Positions 1-10,334 of a stretch of DNA of 64,000 bases are shown here, in pieces. Both the position numbers and the translations under genes were made by a program. Location of the stretch: NCBI GenBank assembly GCA_039812375.1, contig JBDIAO010000002.1:1-64000 (forward strand), written 5' to 3'. How positions within the stretch are numbered: position 1 is the first letter of the stretch; each line of letters opens with the position of its first letter. Source of the stretch: JAGOME01 sp039812375. Lineage in GTDB: Bacteria; Actinomycetota; Actinomycetes; Actinomycetales; Dermatophilaceae. The notes beneath the pieces were generated by a model. That model did no database searches, had not been told where the DNA came from, and worked only from the letters and a program-made list of their open reading frames with translations.

Positions 1-2
1 CC

Positions 3-1178
3 GATGCCGGGATCGACCCGGCATCCCGGATCATCGTGGTCACCGACCCGGGCAGCCCGCTCGACGCACAGGCACGCGCAGCGGCATACCGGGTGGTCAA
101 TGCCGACCCGCAGGTCGGCGGACGGTTCTCCGCCCTCACCGCCTTCGGGCTCGTCCCCTCCGGGCTGGCCGGCGCCGACATCACGGCGCTCCTCGACGGG
201 GCCGACGAGGTGGGCGACCTGCTCGCTGCCGACGACGAGGCCAACCCGGGGCTCCGCCTCGGTGCGGCCATCGCCGGCACCTCCCCGCTGCGGGACAAGC
301 TCGTCCTCGTCGCTGATGGCACCCCGATCGTCGGCTTCGCCGCCTGGGCCGAACAGCTCATCGCCGAGTCGACCGGCAAAGACGGCACGGGCATCCTCCC
401 CGTCGTCGGTGACGGCGCGGCACCCGAACAGCTCTATCCCGACGGCACGGTGGTCCGCCTCGTCGACGCGGCCACGGACCCAGCCGCCGGACCCGGCGGC
501 GTCAAGCGGGACAGCGGATCAAGCATCGAGGTGGCCGGCACCCTGGGTGCGCAGCTCCTGTTGTGGGAAGTGGCCACCTCGGTCGCTGGGCGCCTGCTGG
601 GGATCAACCCGTTCGACCAGCCGGATGTCGAGAGCGCCAAGTCCGCAGCCCGCGAGTTGCTCAGCGGCGGCACCGGAAGCGCTCAGACACCAGCCTTCGT
701 CGACGACGGGATCGAGGTGCGCGCCCTCGGTGGGGACTGGCTCGGGGGGGCGACGACTGTGCCGACCGCAGTGCGGGCCCTGCTTGACCAGCTCGACCCG
801 GCACACGGCTACGTCGCGATCATGACCTACCTGGACCGTGAGCGATATGCCGATCTCGAGCACGTGGCCCGAGCGCTGTTCGAGGTCACCGGGCGCCCGG
901 TCACCTTCGGCTGGGGGCCACGGTTCCTACACTCGACCGGGCAGTATCACAAGGGCGGCCCCAGGACCGGGGTCTACCTCCAGATCACCGGGACCCCGGA
1001 GCAAGATCTTGCGGTCCCGGGGCGGGACTTCACGTTCGGGGAGTTTCTGGCAGCCCAAGCCGGAGGGGACGCCCAGGTGCTTGCCGACCACGGCCGGCCG
1101 GTGCTGCGGCTGCACCTGAACACTCCGCAAGTCCAGGTGGCCACGGTGGCGGCTGTCCTGACCACGGCACCAGCCTGA
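3..1178 (+). CDS. pgi: Glucose-6-phosphate isomerase, C-terminal part (5' end outside window)
   Basis: Interconverts glucose 6-phosphate and fructose 6-phosphate in the cytoplasm. The frame is open from base 3, so the gene starts upstream; 391 codons are visible and end at a TGA. The visible part fits the SIS-fold C-terminal region of the long (about 550 aa) actinobacterial isomerase, with a late segment reading GWGPRFLHSTGQYHKGG that is typical of this family and of transaldolase-isomerase fusions. A GTG at 36 is an internal codon, not a credible start. The next gene is zwf, 41 bases on, as in the actinobacterial tkt-tal-pgi-zwf-opcA-pgl operon. A tal-pgi fusion cannot be excluded because the N-terminus is missing. 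Confidence 0.85.
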   Translation, partial: DAGIDPASRIIVVTDPGSPLDAQARAAAYRVVNADPQVGGRFSALTAFGLVPSGLAGADITALLDGADEVGDLLAADDEANPGLRLGAAIAGTSPLRDKLVLVADGTPIVGFAAWAEQLIAESTGKDGTGILPVVGDGAAPEQLYPDGTVVRLVDAATDPAAGPGGVKRDSGSSIEVAGTLGAQLLLWEVATSVAGRLLGINPFDQPDVESAKSAARELLSGGTGSAQTPAFVDDGIEVRALGGDWLGGATTVPTAVRALLDQLDPAHGYVAIMTYLDRERYADLEHVARALFEVTGRPVTFGWGPRFLHSTGQYHKGGPRTGVYLQITGTPEQDLAVPGRDFTFGEFLAAQAGGDAQVLADHGRPVLRLHLNTPQVQVATVAAVLTTAPA

Positions 1179-1219
1179 CCGTGACGCCAGATGGACCGCG
1201 ACGCAGTCCTGACCCGTCG

Positions 1220-2746
1220 ATGAGCACGCCGACCAACCCACTGCGCGACCCCCGGGACAAGCGTCTCCCCCGGATCGCCGGTCCGTGCAGCCTGGTCCTG
1301 TTCGGGGTCACTGGCGACTTGGCCACGAAGAAGCTCATGCCGGCCATCTATGACCTGGCCCACCGGGGACTACTACCTCCAGGGTTCTCGCTGGTCGGTT
1401 TCGCCCGCAGGGACTGGACGACTCAGGACTTCGACCGGATGGTCCATGATGCAGTCCGGGCCCATGCCCGCACCCCCTTCCGGGAGGAGGTGTGGCGCAG
1501 CCTGGCCGAGGGTCTACGGTTCGTCTCCGGAACCTTCAGCGACGCGGCCGCCTTCGACCGGCTCGCCCAGACCATGGCCGATCTCGACACCGAGCGCGGC
1601 ACCGGCGGGAACCACGCGTTCTACCTCTCGGTCCCACCGGGACAGTTCGCCACGGTGTGCCAGCAGCTGCACCGCTCCGGACTCGCAGCCCCCGAGGCCG
1701 GCGCCTGGCGGCGGGTCGTCGTCGAGAAGCCTTTCGGGCACGACCTGGACAGCGCACGCGAACTCAACACGATCGTCGAGTCGGTCTTCCCCCGGGACGC
1801 GATCTTCCGGATCGACCACTACCTCGGCAAGGAGACCGTCCAGAATCTCCTGGCCCTGCGGTTCGCCAACCAGCTCTTTGAGCCCGTGTGGAATACGCAC
1901 TACGTCGACCACGTGCAGATCACCATGGCCGAGGACATCGGGATCAGCGGCCGGGCCGGATACTACGACGGCATCGGGGCAGCCCGGGACGTCATGCAGA
2001 ACCATCTCCTCCAGCTCCTCGCTCTGACCGCGATGGAGGAGCCGGTCTCCTTCGACGCTGCGCACCTGCGCGCCGAGAAGGAGAAAGTTCTCTCCGCGGT
2101 GCGTCTGCCAGCAGATCTCGCGCTGGGCACAGCCCGAGGCCAGTATGCCGCCGGGTGGCAGGGCGGGGAGCACGTTATCGGCTACCTCGCAGAGAACGGG
2201 GTGGCCCCCAACTCCGGCACCGAGACGTATGCCGCGCTCCGCCTGGAGATCGACACCCGCCGGTGGGCGGGGGTGCCGTTCTATCTGCGCACCGGCAAAC
2301 GCCTCGGCAAACGGGTCACCGAGATCGCGGTCGTCTTCAGGAAGGCACCGCGGCTGCCGTTCAGCGACACGTCGACCGAGGAGCTCGGCCAGAACGCCAT
2401 CGTCATCCGGGTCCAGCCGGACGAGGGGGTGACACTCCGGTTTGGCGCCAAGATCCCCGGGGCACAGATGGACATCCGGGACGTCACGATGGACTTCGGC
2501 TACGGCCGCGCCTTCACCGAGTCCTCCCCCGAAGCCTATGAGCGCCTCATCCTCGACGTCCTCCTCGGCGACCCACCGCTGTTCCCCCGGCACGAGGAGG
2601 TGGAACTGTCCTGGCGGATCCTCGACCCGATCGAGCACTATTGGGCTGGAGCTGGGGCGCCACAGCCGTACGAGTCCGGCGGCTGGGGTCCGCGCAGCGC
2701 CGATGAACTCATGGCCCGGGACGGGCGGGCGTGGAGGATGCCATGA
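1220..2746 (+). CDS. zwf: Glucose-6-phosphate 1-dehydrogenase
   Basis: Oxidises glucose 6-phosphate to 6-phosphogluconolactone with NADP, the entry step of the oxidative pentose phosphate pathway. The 508-aa protein has the nucleotide-binding motif FGVTGDLATKKL near residue 30 and the substrate/catalytic motif RIDHYLGKE near residue 200, both diagnostic. Length matches the family. I prefer the ATG at 1220 to an in-frame GTG at 1181, because conserved sequence begins about 25 residues after the ATG. The stop overlaps the opcA start as ATGA, indicating translational coupling in the pgi-zwf-opcA-pgl operon. Confidence 0.96.
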   Translation: MSTPTNPLRDPRDKRLPRIAGPCSLVLFGVTGDLATKKLMPAIYDLAHRGLLPPGFSLVGFARRDWTTQDFDRMVHDAVRAHARTPFREEVWRSLAEGLRFVSGTFSDAAAFDRLAQTMADLDTERGTGGNHAFYLSVPPGQFATVCQQLHRSGLAAPEAGAWRRVVVEKPFGHDLDSARELNTIVESVFPRDAIFRIDHYLGKETVQNLLALRFANQLFEPVWNTHYVDHVQITMAEDIGISGRAGYYDGIGAARDVMQNHLLQLLALTAMEEPVSFDAAHLRAEKEKVLSAVRLPADLALGTARGQYAAGWQGGEHVIGYLAENGVAPNSGTETYAALRLEIDTRRWAGVPFYLRTGKRLGKRVTEIAVVFRKAPRLPFSDTSTEELGQNAIVIRVQPDEGVTLRFGAKIPGAQMDIRDVTMDFGYGRAFTESSPEAYERLILDVLLGDPPLFPRHEEVELSWRILDPIEHYWAGAGAPQPYESGGWGPRSADELMARDGRAWRMP

Positions 2747-3711
2747 TCATCGACCTGCCGAGCACGACGACCGCCCAGGTCAACGGACAGCTCGTCCGGC
2801 TGCGGGACGAGGTCGGCGCGATGGCCCTGACCCGAGTACTCACGCTGGTGGTCATCATCGACGAGACCGGTGTGGACCGGGCCGTCGAGATCGCTATGGA
2901 GGCCAGTCGGCAGCACCCGTGTCGGATCATCGTCCTGGTCACGGCGAACCGGCGTGGATCGGCCCGGCTGGACGCGCAGATCCGTCTGGGTGGGGATGCC
3001 GGTGCCAGCGAGGTCGTCATCCTGCGGCTGTACGGACCTCTCGGTCAGCACGGACGCAGTGTCGTCACTCCCCTACTCCTGGCCGACTCCCCACTCGTCG
3101 TGTGGTGGCCCGGTGAAGTTCCCGCGGACCCGTCCGCGGACCCGGTCGGCGAGATGGCCCAGCGCAGGATCACCGACGCCGTGCAGGATCCGGCCCGGCC
3201 GCAGTCCACACTCCGGCGGCTGTCGGCGGCATACGCCCCCGGGGACACCGACCTCGCCTGGGCCCGGATCACGTTGTGGCGTGGTCTGCTGGCGGCCGCG
3301 CTCGATGAACCACCTTATGAGCCGATCCGTGCCGGGCTGGTCACCGGCGCCCCGGACAGTCCTTCGGCGGACCTGCTCGCAGGCTGGCTCGCCCATCGAC
3401 TGGCCTGCCCGGTCACGATCACCCGCTCACCTGCCGGGTCCGGAATCGTCGGCGTCCGGCTCGAGCGAAGCAGTGGACCCTTGGAGCTGGAGCGGCCCGC
3501 CGAGGGGAATGGGGCGATCCTGCGTCAGCCGGGACAGAACGACAGGAGCATCGCCCTTCCCCGCCGCCGCGACGCCGAGTGCCTGGCCGACGAGTTGCGC
3601 CGGCTCGACCCGGACGACGTGTATGCCGATGCCCTCGTCCATGGACTGCCGGCGGTGCGAACCCGGCGAGCAACCCGTCCGATCCGAGCGCTGCACCAGG
3701 AGTCCTCATGA
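2743..3711 (+). CDS. opcA: Glucose-6-phosphate dehydrogenase assembly protein OpcA
   Basis: OpcA is needed for assembly or redox activation of G6PD in actinobacteria and cyanobacteria. The 322-aa product has the family start MIIDLPSTTTAQVNGQL, a central LLLADSPLVVWWPGEVP segment and a conserved C-terminal region. The ATG at 2743 overlaps the zwf stop by four bases and follows a GGAGG at 2733-2737. A GTG twelve bases earlier is in frame but sits on that ribosome binding site. The position between zwf and pgl is the usual one. Confidence 0.95.
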   Translation: MIIDLPSTTTAQVNGQLVRLRDEVGAMALTRVLTLVVIIDETGVDRAVEIAMEASRQHPCRIIVLVTANRRGSARLDAQIRLGGDAGASEVVILRLYGPLGQHGRSVVTPLLLADSPLVVWWPGEVPADPSADPVGEMAQRRITDAVQDPARPQSTLRRLSAAYAPGDTDLAWARITLWRGLLAAALDEPPYEPIRAGLVTGAPDSPSADLLAGWLAHRLACPVTITRSPAGSGIVGVRLERSSGPLELERPAEGNGAILRQPGQNDRSIALPRRRDAECLADELRRLDPDDVYADALVHGLPAVRTRRATRPIRALHQESS

Positions 3712-4481
3712 GTTCTGCCACGGTCCAGGTCCTGCCCGACAAGGATGCCGTCGCCACCGCCGCCGCCATGGCCCTGACCGCACGGTTGCGCGAGGTGCTC
3801 GCACGAGACCAAGAGGCTCACCTGGCCCTGACCGGCGGCTCCTTGGGGTCGCTGTTGTGGGCGGCGGTGACGGCCGGCGGAGCCACCAGGGTGGACTGGT
3901 CCCGGGTGCGGGTGTGGTGGGGTGACGAACGGTGGCTTCCCGCCGGTGACCCAGACCGCAACGACACCCAGAATGATGCTGCCGGGCTCGCCGGGCTCGG
4001 CCTCGATCCGGCGAAGGTGCACCGGGTTGCCGGCCCCGACGTTGCCCCGACCACGGAAGAGGCAGCCCTGGCCTACGCGGCGACGCTGCAGGCCCACGGC
4101 AAAGGCAACTGGGACATCGTCATCCTGGGGGTCGGACCGGACGGGCACGTTGCCTCACTCTTCCCCCATCACCTGGCGCAGCGGGTCACCGACGCGACCA
4201 CGGTGGCCGTGCACAACTCGCCGAAACCGCCCCCCTCGCGAGTGTCGCTGACCTTCCCGTGCCTGAACCGGGCCGAGTCCGTCTGGTTCGTCGTCGCCGG
4301 TGCCGACAAGGCCCAGGCGGTCGCCGACGGGGTGCCTGGGACCGCCGATGCCTGGGATGTGCCCTGTGCCGGGGTGCACGGCACGCGTGAGACGACCTGG
4401 TTCGTCGACGTGGCCGCTGCCGGCAGCCTCCAGCCTGCGCCCGCAGGACCTGCCCGTCCGCTGGAGCCGCTCAGCGAATGA
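3708..4481 (+). CDS. pgl: 6-phosphogluconolactonase (DevB type)
   Basis: Hydrolyses 6-phosphogluconolactone to 6-phosphogluconate. The 257-aa protein has the glucosamine-6-phosphate-isomerase-like fold signatures ALTGGSLG, VWWGDERWLP and ILGVGPDGHVASLFP. The ATG overlaps the opcA stop by four bases (ATGA), which decides the start against a longer in-frame ORF beginning at 3579. The last eleven bases are shared with the convergent rbpA gene, so the two transcripts must overlap at their 3' ends. No hairpin terminator is visible at this junction. Confidence 0.95.
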   Translation: MSSATVQVLPDKDAVATAAAMALTARLREVLARDQEAHLALTGGSLGSLLWAAVTAGGATRVDWSRVRVWWGDERWLPAGDPDRNDTQNDAAGLAGLGLDPAKVHRVAGPDVAPTTEEAALAYAATLQAHGKGNWDIVILGVGPDGHVASLFPHHLAQRVTDATTVAVHNSPKPPPSRVSLTFPCLNRAESVWFVVAGADKAQAVADGVPGTADAWDVPCAGVHGTRETTWFVDVAAAGSLQPAPAGPARPLEPLSE

Positions 4482-4821
4482 GGCCGCGTCCGCGCAGGCT
4501 CTCGAGTGCCTCGTCGAGTATCTTCGCCCCGTCCACGTCGCTGCGACGTTCCTTCACATAAGCCAGATGAGTCTTGTAGGGCTCGACCTTGGGCGGCGTC
4601 GGTGGGCTCTCCCGGTCCGTGCCGGCCGGGAAACCGCACCGCGGACAGTCCCAGGTCTCGGGGATCTCGACGCCGTCCTCCTGGGCGAAGCTCGGCCTCG
4701 TCTCGTGTCCGTTGGCGCACCAGAAGGCCACCACCGTCCGCGGGGCACTCTCGCCACGCTCGTTCTCACCCATCGGGCCGGCGCCGACCCGGCTGCCTCG
4801 AATTGCGTTGCCACCAGCCAT
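4471..4821 (-). CDS. rbpA: RNA polymerase-binding protein RbpA
   Basis: RbpA is an actinobacteria-specific transcription factor that binds the principal sigma factor and stabilises the open complex. The 116-aa protein has the N-terminal tail MAGGNAIRGSRVGAGPMGE, a zinc-ribbon core with FWCANGH and WDCPRCG, and a C-terminal sigma-interacting domain containing the TPPKVEPYKTHLAYVKERRS segment. This architecture is unmistakable. It is downstream of secG on the same strand with a 60-base gap and converges on pgl with an 11-base overlap. Confidence 0.97.
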   Translation of the reverse strand: MAGGNAIRGSRVGAGPMGENERGESAPRTVVAFWCANGHETRPSFAQEDGVEIPETWDCPRCGFPAGTDRESPPTPPKVEPYKTHLAYVKERRSDVDGAKILDEALESLRGRGLIR

Positions 4822-4881
4822 GGTTGTCCCGTGGGTGCCTTCCTGTGAGGTCTCGGTGAGGAGAGTGTCAGATCGGGTGGC

Positions 4882-5136
4882 TCAGTGCGCGAATCGGTCG
4901 AGCACACCCAGCCCGACGATGCAGGTGAACCACACAACGGCCACGGCGACCGTGATCCGGTCGAGGTTACGCTCGGCGACCGAGGAGCCACCCAAGGAGG
5001 TCGACATCCCACCGCCGAACATGTCGGACAGCCCGCCGCCCTTGCCCTTGTGCATGAGGATGAGCAGGGTCAGGAACAGCCCGCCGAGAACGAGGAGGAC
5101 CTGGAGTCCGACACGCACTGCCTGCACTGGTGACAC
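4882..5136 (-). CDS. secG: Preprotein translocase subunit SecG
   Basis: SecG is the small accessory subunit of the SecYEG translocon. The 84-aa protein has two hydrophobic helices (about residues 8-27 and 60-80) flanking the conserved cytoplasmic loop HKGKGGGLSDMFGGG, which is diagnostic. It lies downstream of tpiA, as in many actinobacteria, separated by a strong hairpin at 5153-5189 that may reduce read-through from the glycolytic operon. Confidence 0.95.
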   Translation of the reverse strand: MSPVQAVRVGLQVLLVLGGLFLTLLILMHKGKGGGLSDMFGGGMSTSLGGSSVAERNLDRITVAVAVVWFTCIVGLGVLDRFAH

Positions 5137-5152
5137 TCTCTCTCGTTGACGC

Positions 5153-5189
5153 GACGCCGCGCGTCCCGGCGAGCGGAACGCGCGGCGTC
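5153..5189 (-). terminator. 12-bp perfect hairpin between tpiA and secG
   Basis: Arms GACGCCGCGCGT and ACGCGCGGCGTC are exact reverse complements around a 13-base loop. The hairpin lies in the transcript after tpiA and before secG. There is no U-tract, which is common for actinobacterial terminators, so it may terminate, attenuate or stabilise the upstream mRNA. Confidence 0.6.
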
Positions 5190-5208
5190 AAGGATAACCC
5201 GAAGTCGC

Positions 5209-6006
5209 TCAGCGCGTGCTCAGGTGGCTCCGGTAGCGGCAGATCGCCGAGAACTCCTCGGCGTCCAGCGAGGCGCCTCCGACGAGGGCTCCGTCGACGT
5301 CCTCCTCAGCCATGATCGCGGCAACATTGCTCGACTTGACTGACCCGCCGTACAGGATCCGCATCCCGTCGGCGACGTCACCCGTGGACAGCTCCGCGAT
5401 CTTGGTGCGAATGGCGGCGCACACCTCCTGTGCATCCTGGGGGGTAGCCACCTCACCGGTGCCGATCGCCCAGACAGGTTCGTAGGCGATGACGATCCGG
5501 CGCAACTCCTCGGCACTGAGCCCGGCCAGCGCCGCCTCGACCTGAGCCAGGACATGCGGTACGTGGTTGCCAGCCTGCCGGACCGCCAGCCCTTCGCCGC
5601 AGCAGAAGATCGGTGTCAGCCCGTGCCTGAGCGCGGCCCGTACCTTGGCCCCGACGACCTCATCGAACTCGCTGTGATACTCGCGCCGCTCACTGTGCCC
5701 CACGGTGACGTAGGTGCAGCCGAGCTTGGCCAGGAAAGATCCACTGACCTCTCCGGTGTAGGCCCCCGCATCGTGGACAGAGAGGTCCTGCGCCCCGAAC
5801 TTCAGCGACATCCGGTCCCCCTCGACGAGGGTCTGCACACTGCGGAGGTCGGTGAACGGTGGGAGCACCGCGACCTCGACGGCTTCGTGGTCGTGCTTCC
5901 CGTCGCGCAACGTCCAGTCGAGCTTCTGCACCAGGTGGGTGGCCTGGAGGTGGTCGAGGTTCATCTTCCAATTGCCCGCCATGAGCGGGACCCGGCCGGT
6001 GGTCAT
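5209..6006 (-). CDS. tpiA: Triosephosphate isomerase
   Basis: Interconverts dihydroxyacetone phosphate and glyceraldehyde 3-phosphate. The 265-aa protein has the catalytic lysine in AGNWKMN, the catalytic histidine in VGHSERR and the catalytic glutamate in AYEPVWAIGTG, plus the phosphate-gripping GGSVKSSN near the C-terminus. It begins immediately after the pgk stop with no spacer, so gap-pgk-tpiA is one transcription unit. Confidence 0.97.
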   Translation of the reverse strand: MTTGRVPLMAGNWKMNLDHLQATHLVQKLDWTLRDGKHDHEAVEVAVLPPFTDLRSVQTLVEGDRMSLKFGAQDLSVHDAGAYTGEVSGSFLAKLGCTYVTVGHSERREYHSEFDEVVGAKVRAALRHGLTPIFCCGEGLAVRQAGNHVPHVLAQVEAALAGLSAEELRRIVIAYEPVWAIGTGEVATPQDAQEVCAAIRTKIAELSTGDVADGMRILYGGSVKSSNVAAIMAEEDVDGALVGGASLDAEEFSAICRYRSHLSTR

Positions 6007-7212
6007 TCAGTTCTCCTTGTCGAGGATCGCGATACCGGGCAGCTCCTTGCCCTCGAGGTACTCCAGGGAGGCGCCGCCACCGGTGGAGATATGGCCGAAC
6101 TGATCGTCGGCGAACCCGAGCAAGCGCACCGCCGCCGCGGAGTCGCCACCGCCGACGACGGTCAGGGCGCCGCGCGCGCTCGCGTCGGCGAGGGCCTGAG
6201 CGAGCGCCTTGGTGCCGGCGGCATACGGAGCCATCTCGAAGGCGCCCATCGGCCCGTTCCAGAAGACGGTGGCCGCATCAGCGAGAGCGTCGGCATACCG
6301 GCGGGCGGACTCGGGTCCGATGTCCAGACCCATCATGTCGTCAGGGATCGCGTCAGCGGACACGGTGACGATGTCGGTGTCGGCGCTGAACTCCTTTCCA
6401 CAGACGATGTCGACGGGCAGCAGGATCTCCACTCCGGACTCCTTGGCCCGGGTCAGGTAGCCCCGGCAGGCAGCCACACTCTGCTCGTCGAACAGGCTGG
6501 TGCCGATCCCGTAGCCCTGCGCGGCGAGGAACGTGAAGAGCATCCCGCCGCCGATGAGGAGCCGGTCAGCGGTGCCGAGCAGGTTGTCGATCACTGCGAG
6601 CTTGTCGGCGACCTTCGCCCCGCCGAGCACGACGACGTAGGGCCGTTGTGGGTCCTGGGTCAGGCGGCGGAGCACATCGACCTCCGCCTTGACCAGGCCG
6701 CCCATGGCAGCCGGCAGCCGGGTGGCCACGTCATAGACCGACGCCTGCTTGCGGTGGACGACGCCGAAACCGTCGGAGACGTAGGCGTCCGCCAGCCCGG
6801 CGAGCGCGTCGGCGAAGGCGGCTCGCTCGGCATCGGTCTTCGCGGTCTCGCCTCTGTTGAACCGGAGGTTCTCCAGCAAGGCGATGTCCCCGTCGCCCAA
6901 CGCCGCAACCACGGCCCGGGCGTTCTCGCCGACCGTGTCGGTGGCAAAGGCGACGTCTCGGCCGAGGAGGTCCCCGAGCCGGACGGCGACCGGAGCGAGA
7001 GAGTACCTCGCCTCCGGTTCACCCTTGGGGCGGCCGAGGTGGGCGCACACAATGACGCGTGCGCCCGCCTCGGACAAGGTGCGGATCGTGGGCAACGAGG
7101 CCCGGATCCGGCCGTCGTCGGTGATCGTCGCGCCGTCCAGCGGCACGTTGAGGTCGGACCGGACGAGCACGCGCTTGCCGCGCAGGTCACCCAGGGAGGC
7201 GAGGTCACTCAT
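6007..7212 (-). CDS. pgk: Phosphoglycerate kinase
   Basis: Transfers phosphate from 1,3-bisphosphoglycerate to ADP. The 401-aa protein shows the N-terminal RSDLNVPLDG, the HLGRPKGEPE loop, the hinge motif VVLGGAKVADKL and the nucleotide-binding GGGDSAAAVRLLG. Length and motifs are standard. It is 28 bases downstream of gap, with tpiA directly following. Confidence 0.97.
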   Translation of the reverse strand: MSDLASLGDLRGKRVLVRSDLNVPLDGATITDDGRIRASLPTIRTLSEAGARVIVCAHLGRPKGEPEARYSLAPVAVRLGDLLGRDVAFATDTVGENARAVVAALGDGDIALLENLRFNRGETAKTDAERAAFADALAGLADAYVSDGFGVVHRKQASVYDVATRLPAAMGGLVKAEVDVLRRLTQDPQRPYVVVLGGAKVADKLAVIDNLLGTADRLLIGGGMLFTFLAAQGYGIGTSLFDEQSVAACRGYLTRAKESGVEILLPVDIVCGKEFSADTDIVTVSADAIPDDMMGLDIGPESARRYADALADAATVFWNGPMGAFEMAPYAAGTKALAQALADASARGALTVVGGGDSAAAVRLLGFADDQFGHISTGGGASLEYLEGKELPGIAILDKEN

Positions 7213-7240
7213 GGTGCGGGATTCGCTTCCTTCGGCCCGC

Positions 7241-8245
<1,005 letters not shown>

Positions 8246-8274
8246 GGGGTACTGCCCTCCTGGTCGTTGGGGGT

Positions 8275-8295
8275 GTGCCGCGTGCGCCGCGGCAC
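8275..8295 (-). terminator. 8-bp hairpin between whiA and gap
   Basis: GTGCCGCG and CGCGGCAC pair around a five-base loop in the gap between whiA and gap. It could end the uvrC-rapZ-yvcK-whiA transcript or sit in the gap leader. It is short and lacks a U-tract. Confidence 0.35.
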
Positions 8296-8377
8296 GGTTC
8301 CACCCCCCAGCCTAGTGGGCCCACTCCCTCGGGAAGAAACGCTCGGAAAGAAACGCGTCAACCCGGGATGACACCGG

Positions 8378-9358
8378 TCAACTGTCGAGCAGATCCGGGG
8401 TCAGGCCCGCCTCCGTGGTCGGCAGGCCAAGTTCCACCGCGCGCTTGTCAGCCATGGCGAGCAGGCGGCGAATCCGTCCCGCGACGGCATCCTTGGTCAT
8501 CGGCGGATCGGCGAGCTGGCCGAGCTCCTCGAGACTGGCCTGTTTGTGCCGCAAACGCAGGACTCCCGCCTCGTGGAGGTGCTCGGGGATGTCGTCGCCG
8601 AGGATCTCCATCGCTCGCTGCACCCGTGAGCCGGCGGCAACAGCCGCTCGGGCGGAGCGGCGCAGGTTGGCGTCGTCGAAGTTCGCCAGCCTGTTCGCGG
8701 TGGCCCGCACCTCGCGGCGCATCCGGCGCTCCTCCCAGGCCAGGACCGCATCGTGGGCACCGAGCCGGACGAGCATCGCGCTGATGGCGTCGCCGTCCCG
8801 GATGACGACCCGATCGGCGCCCCGGACCTCGCGGGCCTTGGCCGGGACGTCGAGCCGGCGAGCAGCGCCGACGAGCGCGAGCGCAGCCTCAGGACCGGGA
8901 CAGGTCACTTCCATGGAGGACGAGCGGCCCGGTTCGGTGAGCGATCCGTGGGCGAGGAAGGCGCCGCGCCAGGCAGCCTCGGCATCGCAGGTGGCGCCGG
9001 CCACGACCCGCGGGGGCAGGCCCCGGACCGGGCGCCCGGCGCGGTCGACCAGGCCGGACTGGCGAGCCAGCTCGGGACCCCCGTCGACGACGCGCACGAC
9101 GTAACGCGACCCCTTGCGCAGCCCACCCGCGGCGAGGACGAGCACCTCGGGGGCCAGCCCATAGAGTTCCATGAGGTCCCGTCGGAGCCGACGGGCGACG
9201 TTGGGGGTGTCGAGCTCGGCCTCGATGACTACGTGCCGGCCGACGAGGTGCAGTCCCCCAGCGAAGCGCAGCAGAGTGGCAACCTCGGACTTGCGGCAGC
9301 AGGGCCGGGACACGTCGAGGCGGCTGAGCTCGTCCTTGACCCGAGCCGTCATCGCCAT
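8378..9358 (-). CDS. whiA: Sporulation/division transcription factor WhiA
   Basis: WhiA is a DNA-binding regulator with a degenerate LAGLIDADG homing-endonuclease-like N-domain and a C-terminal helix-turn-helix. It controls division genes, including ftsZ, in Streptomyces. The 326-aa protein begins MAMTARVKDELSRL, matching the family start, so I use the ATG at 9358 rather than a longer frame opening at 9442. RFAGGLHLVG and the C-terminal HTH region KASLEELGQLADPPMTKDAVAGR are recognisable; exact domain edges are estimated. It follows yvcK by four bases. Confidence 0.95.
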   Translation of the reverse strand: MAMTARVKDELSRLDVSRPCCRKSEVATLLRFAGGLHLVGRHVVIEAELDTPNVARRLRRDLMELYGLAPEVLVLAAGGLRKGSRYVVRVVDGGPELARQSGLVDRAGRPVRGLPPRVVAGATCDAEAAWRGAFLAHGSLTEPGRSSSMEVTCPGPEAALALVGAARRLDVPAKAREVRGADRVVIRDGDAISAMLVRLGAHDAVLAWEERRMRREVRATANRLANFDDANLRRSARAAVAAGSRVQRAMEILGDDIPEHLHEAGVLRLRHKQASLEELGQLADPPMTKDAVAGRIRRLLAMADKRAVELGLPTTEAGLTPDLLDS

Positions 9359-9362
9359 GGCG

Positions 9363-10334
9363 TCATCCTCCCATGCTCCGGTGGACCCCCGATCCGGCCA
9401 GCATGATGTCCTGGAGGGCGGCAGCATACCGTAGCGGGTCATGCACGGTCGGGGTGGCGCGTTGCGCGAGTCCGGTCAGGTGGAGTTCGGCGCCGACGGC
9501 CCGACAGGTCCGTTCCAGCGGATCGGGGTCCCCGACAACCCGGGGGTCAGCCAGGACGACGTCGAGGCGTACCTCGGGGGCGTGCTCGACGAAGCTCTCG
9601 ACATACTGTGCGGCGCCGAAGCCGGCTGTCTCCGCGGTCTGCATTTGCAGGTTGAGCGCGAGCAGTCGGCGGGCTCGGGTCACCCCCAAGGCCTCCCGGA
9701 GGTCCGGGACGAGCAGGTGTGGCATGACCGAGGTGAACCAGGACCCGGGCCCGAGGACGACCCAGTCCGCGGCCCGGATCGCGGCGACGGACTCCGGGTA
9801 TGCCGGCGGTGCGTGCGGAAGCAGGCGCACCTCGACGACGCGTCCGCGGGTCGCGGCGACCTCGGCCTGCCCCTCGACGAGGGTGACCTCGTCCGGCGTG
9901 GAGGGGTCGGCGCCCAGGACGTCGGCGACGATATCGAGCGGGACAGCCGCCATCGGCAGTACCCGCCCGTGGGCCCGCAACAGCGACCGCACGAGTTCGA
10001 GGCCGGCGACCGGGTCGTCATGCAGTTCCCACAGTGCCAAGATGAGCAGGTTACCCAGGGCGTGCCCGGCGAGCGGGCTGTCACCGCTGAACCGGTGTTG
10101 GAGGACGTCGCGCCAGATGTGACCCCACTCGGAGTCGTCACACAAGGCGGCCAGGGCCATCCTCAGGTCGCCCGGGGGCAGGATCCCGAACTCCCGGCGC
10201 AGCCGTCCACTGGAGCCGCCGTTGTCGGCGACGGTGACAATTGCGGTGACCTCCTCGGTGAGGAAGCGTAGCGCCGACAAGGTGGCCGCCAGGCCATGGC
10301 CCCCACCCAGGGCCGCGACGATCGGGGCGTTCAC
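9363..10334 (-). CDS. yvcK: Gluconeogenesis factor YvcK/CuvA family protein
   Basis: A cytoplasmic UDP-sugar-binding protein of the CofD-like fold, linked to carbon metabolism and cell-wall homeostasis. The 323-aa protein has the N-terminal AALGGGHGLAATLSALR and VADNGGSSGRLRREFGILPPGD motifs typical of YvcK. The ATG overlaps the rapZ stop by four bases. The rapZ-yvcK-whiA trio downstream of uvrC is a widely conserved Gram-positive cluster. Confidence 0.94.
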   Translation of the reverse strand: MNAPIVAALGGGHGLAATLSALRFLTEEVTAIVTVADNGGSSGRLRREFGILPPGDLRMALAALCDDSEWGHIWRDVLQHRFSGDSPLAGHALGNLLILALWELHDDPVAGLELVRSLLRAHGRVLPMAAVPLDIVADVLGADPSTPDEVTLVEGQAEVAATRGRVVEVRLLPHAPPAYPESVAAIRAADWVVLGPGSWFTSVMPHLLVPDLREALGVTRARRLLALNLQMQTAETAGFGAAQYVESFVEHAPEVRLDVVLADPRVVGDPDPLERTCRAVGAELHLTGLAQRATPTVHDPLRYAAALQDIMLAGSGVHRSMGG